Of a stretch of 9,011 bases of DNA, positions 8,757 through 9,011 are shown piece after piece. The stretch is taken from positions 1-9,011 of the forward strand of contig WGAE01000008.1 of the NCBI GenBank assembly GCA_015489185.1. Direction: 5' to 3'. The number at the start of each line of letters is the position of its first letter. Position 1 is the first letter of the stretch. Origin of the DNA: Campylobacterales bacterium. Lineage in GTDB: Bacteria; Campylobacterota; Campylobacteria; Campylobacterales; QNZT01. Below the pieces are notes generated by a model. That model did not search any database. It worked only from the letters and a program-made list of their open reading frames with translations, and had not been told where the DNA came from. The translations under genes and the position numbers were made by a program.

Positions 8757-8812
8757 ATTTTATCCAATATACTTTATTCCAGAATTATAATATAAAATAT
8801 ATTGGATAAAAT
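8757..8812 (-). repeat. Long AT-rich inverted repeat in the rpoB leader (21-bp stem, 14-nt loop)
   Basis: Two 21-base arms, 8757-8777 and 8792-8812, are reverse complements except at one position (8772), which would be a G-U pair in the minus-strand RNA. The perfect outer 15 bp include TTTTATCC against GGATAAAA. The 14-nt loop contains TATAAT. One base separates this structure from the preceding hairpin, and its 5' arm contains that hairpin's U-tract. Such a long, nearly unbroken stem is not a typical rho-independent terminator: no T-run follows, and the stem is AT-rich. Known: in E. coli RNase III cuts a hairpin in this same intergenic gap. Inferred: an RNase III processing site in read-through transcripts, or alternatively a DNA-level palindrome bound by a regulator. 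Confidence 0.7.
8784..8789 (-). promoter_or_regulatory. Possible -10 box (TATAAT) for a secondary rpoB promoter
   Basis: A perfect TATAAT on the minus strand lies 85 bases before the rpoB start, preceded by T-rich sequence. Campylobacterota housekeeping promoters are known to depend mainly on the -10 box and on AT-rich tracts upstream rather than a clear -35. No TGn extension and no good -35 at 17 bp are present. The region is so AT-rich that a chance match is likely, and the same 8 bp also give TATAAT on the plus strand. The box sits in the loop of the long hairpin, so a transcript starting just downstream would contain only one arm and could not fold it. Weakly supported. Confidence 0.2.
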
Positions 8813-8813
8813 T

Positions 8814-8842
8814 GCAAACGGGAAACCATTGGTCCCGCTTGC
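8814..8842 (-). terminator. Terminator-like hairpin after rplL (probable attenuator before rpoBC)
   Basis: Seen directly: seven bases after the rplL stop codon the minus strand reads GCAAGCGGGA, then 9 nt, then TCCCGTTTGC. These arms form a 10-bp stem with one G-U pair, and the loop can add a small CC/GG pairing. The stem is followed by AATTTTAT, a short and imperfect U-tract. Known: in E. coli the rplL-rpoB gap holds a leaky terminator that lets only a minority of transcripts continue into rpoBC. Inferred: this hairpin does the same here, keeping stalk protein in excess over polymerase. The weak U-tract fits partial rather than full termination. It could also simply protect the 3' end of processed rplL mRNA. 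Confidence 0.6.
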
Positions 8843-8849
8843 GTTACAG

Positions 8850-9011
8850 TTACTTGAGTTCGACAGTTGCGCCTGCTTCTTCAAGAGCTTTTTTAGCTTC
8901 TTCGGCATCGTCTTTAGAGATACCTTCTTTAAGTGTAGTAGGAGCGCTCTCAACAGCTTCTTTAGCCTCTTTAAGACCAAGACCTGTCAATGCACGTACA
9001 GCTTTAATAAC
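8850..9011 (-). CDS. rplL: 50S ribosomal protein L7/L12, C-terminal part (cut by window edge)
   Basis: This is the 3' end of the gene for ribosomal stalk protein L7/L12, which sits in several copies on the large subunit and recruits and activates the translation GTPases (IF2, EF-Tu, EF-G). Only the last 53 codons are present; the N-terminal dimerisation domain and the start lie beyond the right edge. The visible part runs from VIKAVRALTGLGLKEAK to AGATVELK and ends in TAA. From memory it is collinear, without gaps, with E. coli L7/L12 from about residue 68 to the end. It keeps the conserved Lys, Arg and LGLKEAK residues of the factor-binding surface of the C-terminal domain. The run KDDAEEAKKALEEAGA is the usual final helix region. 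It lies directly upstream of rpoB on the same strand, as in most bacteria. Identification is secure; partial only because of the window edge. Confidence 0.97.
   Translation of the reverse strand, partial: VIKAVRALTGLGLKEAKEAVESAPTTLKEGISKDDAEEAKKALEEAGATVELK

Noticed and set aside
8774..8980. 68-codon minus-strand frame covering the rplL end and the spacer
   Set aside because: It is rplL read in the wrong frame (Leu/Lys-rich) and runs on into the AT-rich hairpins; the true rplL frame is unambiguous.

Overview
The window is a stretch of core genome from a member of the Campylobacterota (formerly Epsilonproteobacteria). All genes lie on the minus strand. Reading in the direction of transcription, from the right edge to the left, they are the 3' end of rplL (ribosomal protein L7/L12), a 150-base intergenic region, rpoB (RNA polymerase beta) and rpoC (RNA polymerase beta'). 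This is the classic ribosomal-protein/RNA-polymerase operon. Both large proteins resemble what I recall of Campylobacter and Sulfurimonas sequences almost residue for residue over their conserved blocks. The moderate G+C (judged by eye) would suit a Sulfurovum- or Sulfuricurvum-like organism better than the AT-rich Campylobacter or Sulfurimonas, but genus cannot be fixed from this window.

Layout: 9011-8850, last 53 codons of rplL. 8849-8700, non-coding spacer holding a GC-rich terminator-like hairpin that directly abuts a second, very AT-rich hairpin with a 21-bp stem. 8699-4536, rpoB (1387 aa), intact. 4564-50, rpoC (1504 aa from the GTG start I prefer), intact and overlapping the end of rpoB by 29 nt in another frame. 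49-1, non-coding, with a small hairpin over the rpoC stop codon; the next gene is outside the window.

How it works together: L7/L12 is the multi-copy ribosomal stalk protein and is needed in excess over RNA polymerase subunits. The hairpins between rplL and rpoB are placed where partial termination and RNA processing lower rpoBC expression relative to rplL in Escherichia coli. RpoB and RpoC are made from overlapping frames, which suggests translational coupling and roughly equal synthesis; together they form the catalytic cleft of RNA polymerase.

I see no mobile element, CRISPR array, tRNA, rRNA or novel defence-type system here. The long reading frames on the opposite strand are shadows of rpoB and rpoC. 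The points worth a second look are the paired hairpins before rpoB, the out-of-frame rpoB/rpoC overlap in a phylum where some genera have these genes fused, the probable GTG start of rpoC, and the enlarged lineage-specific insert in RpoC.
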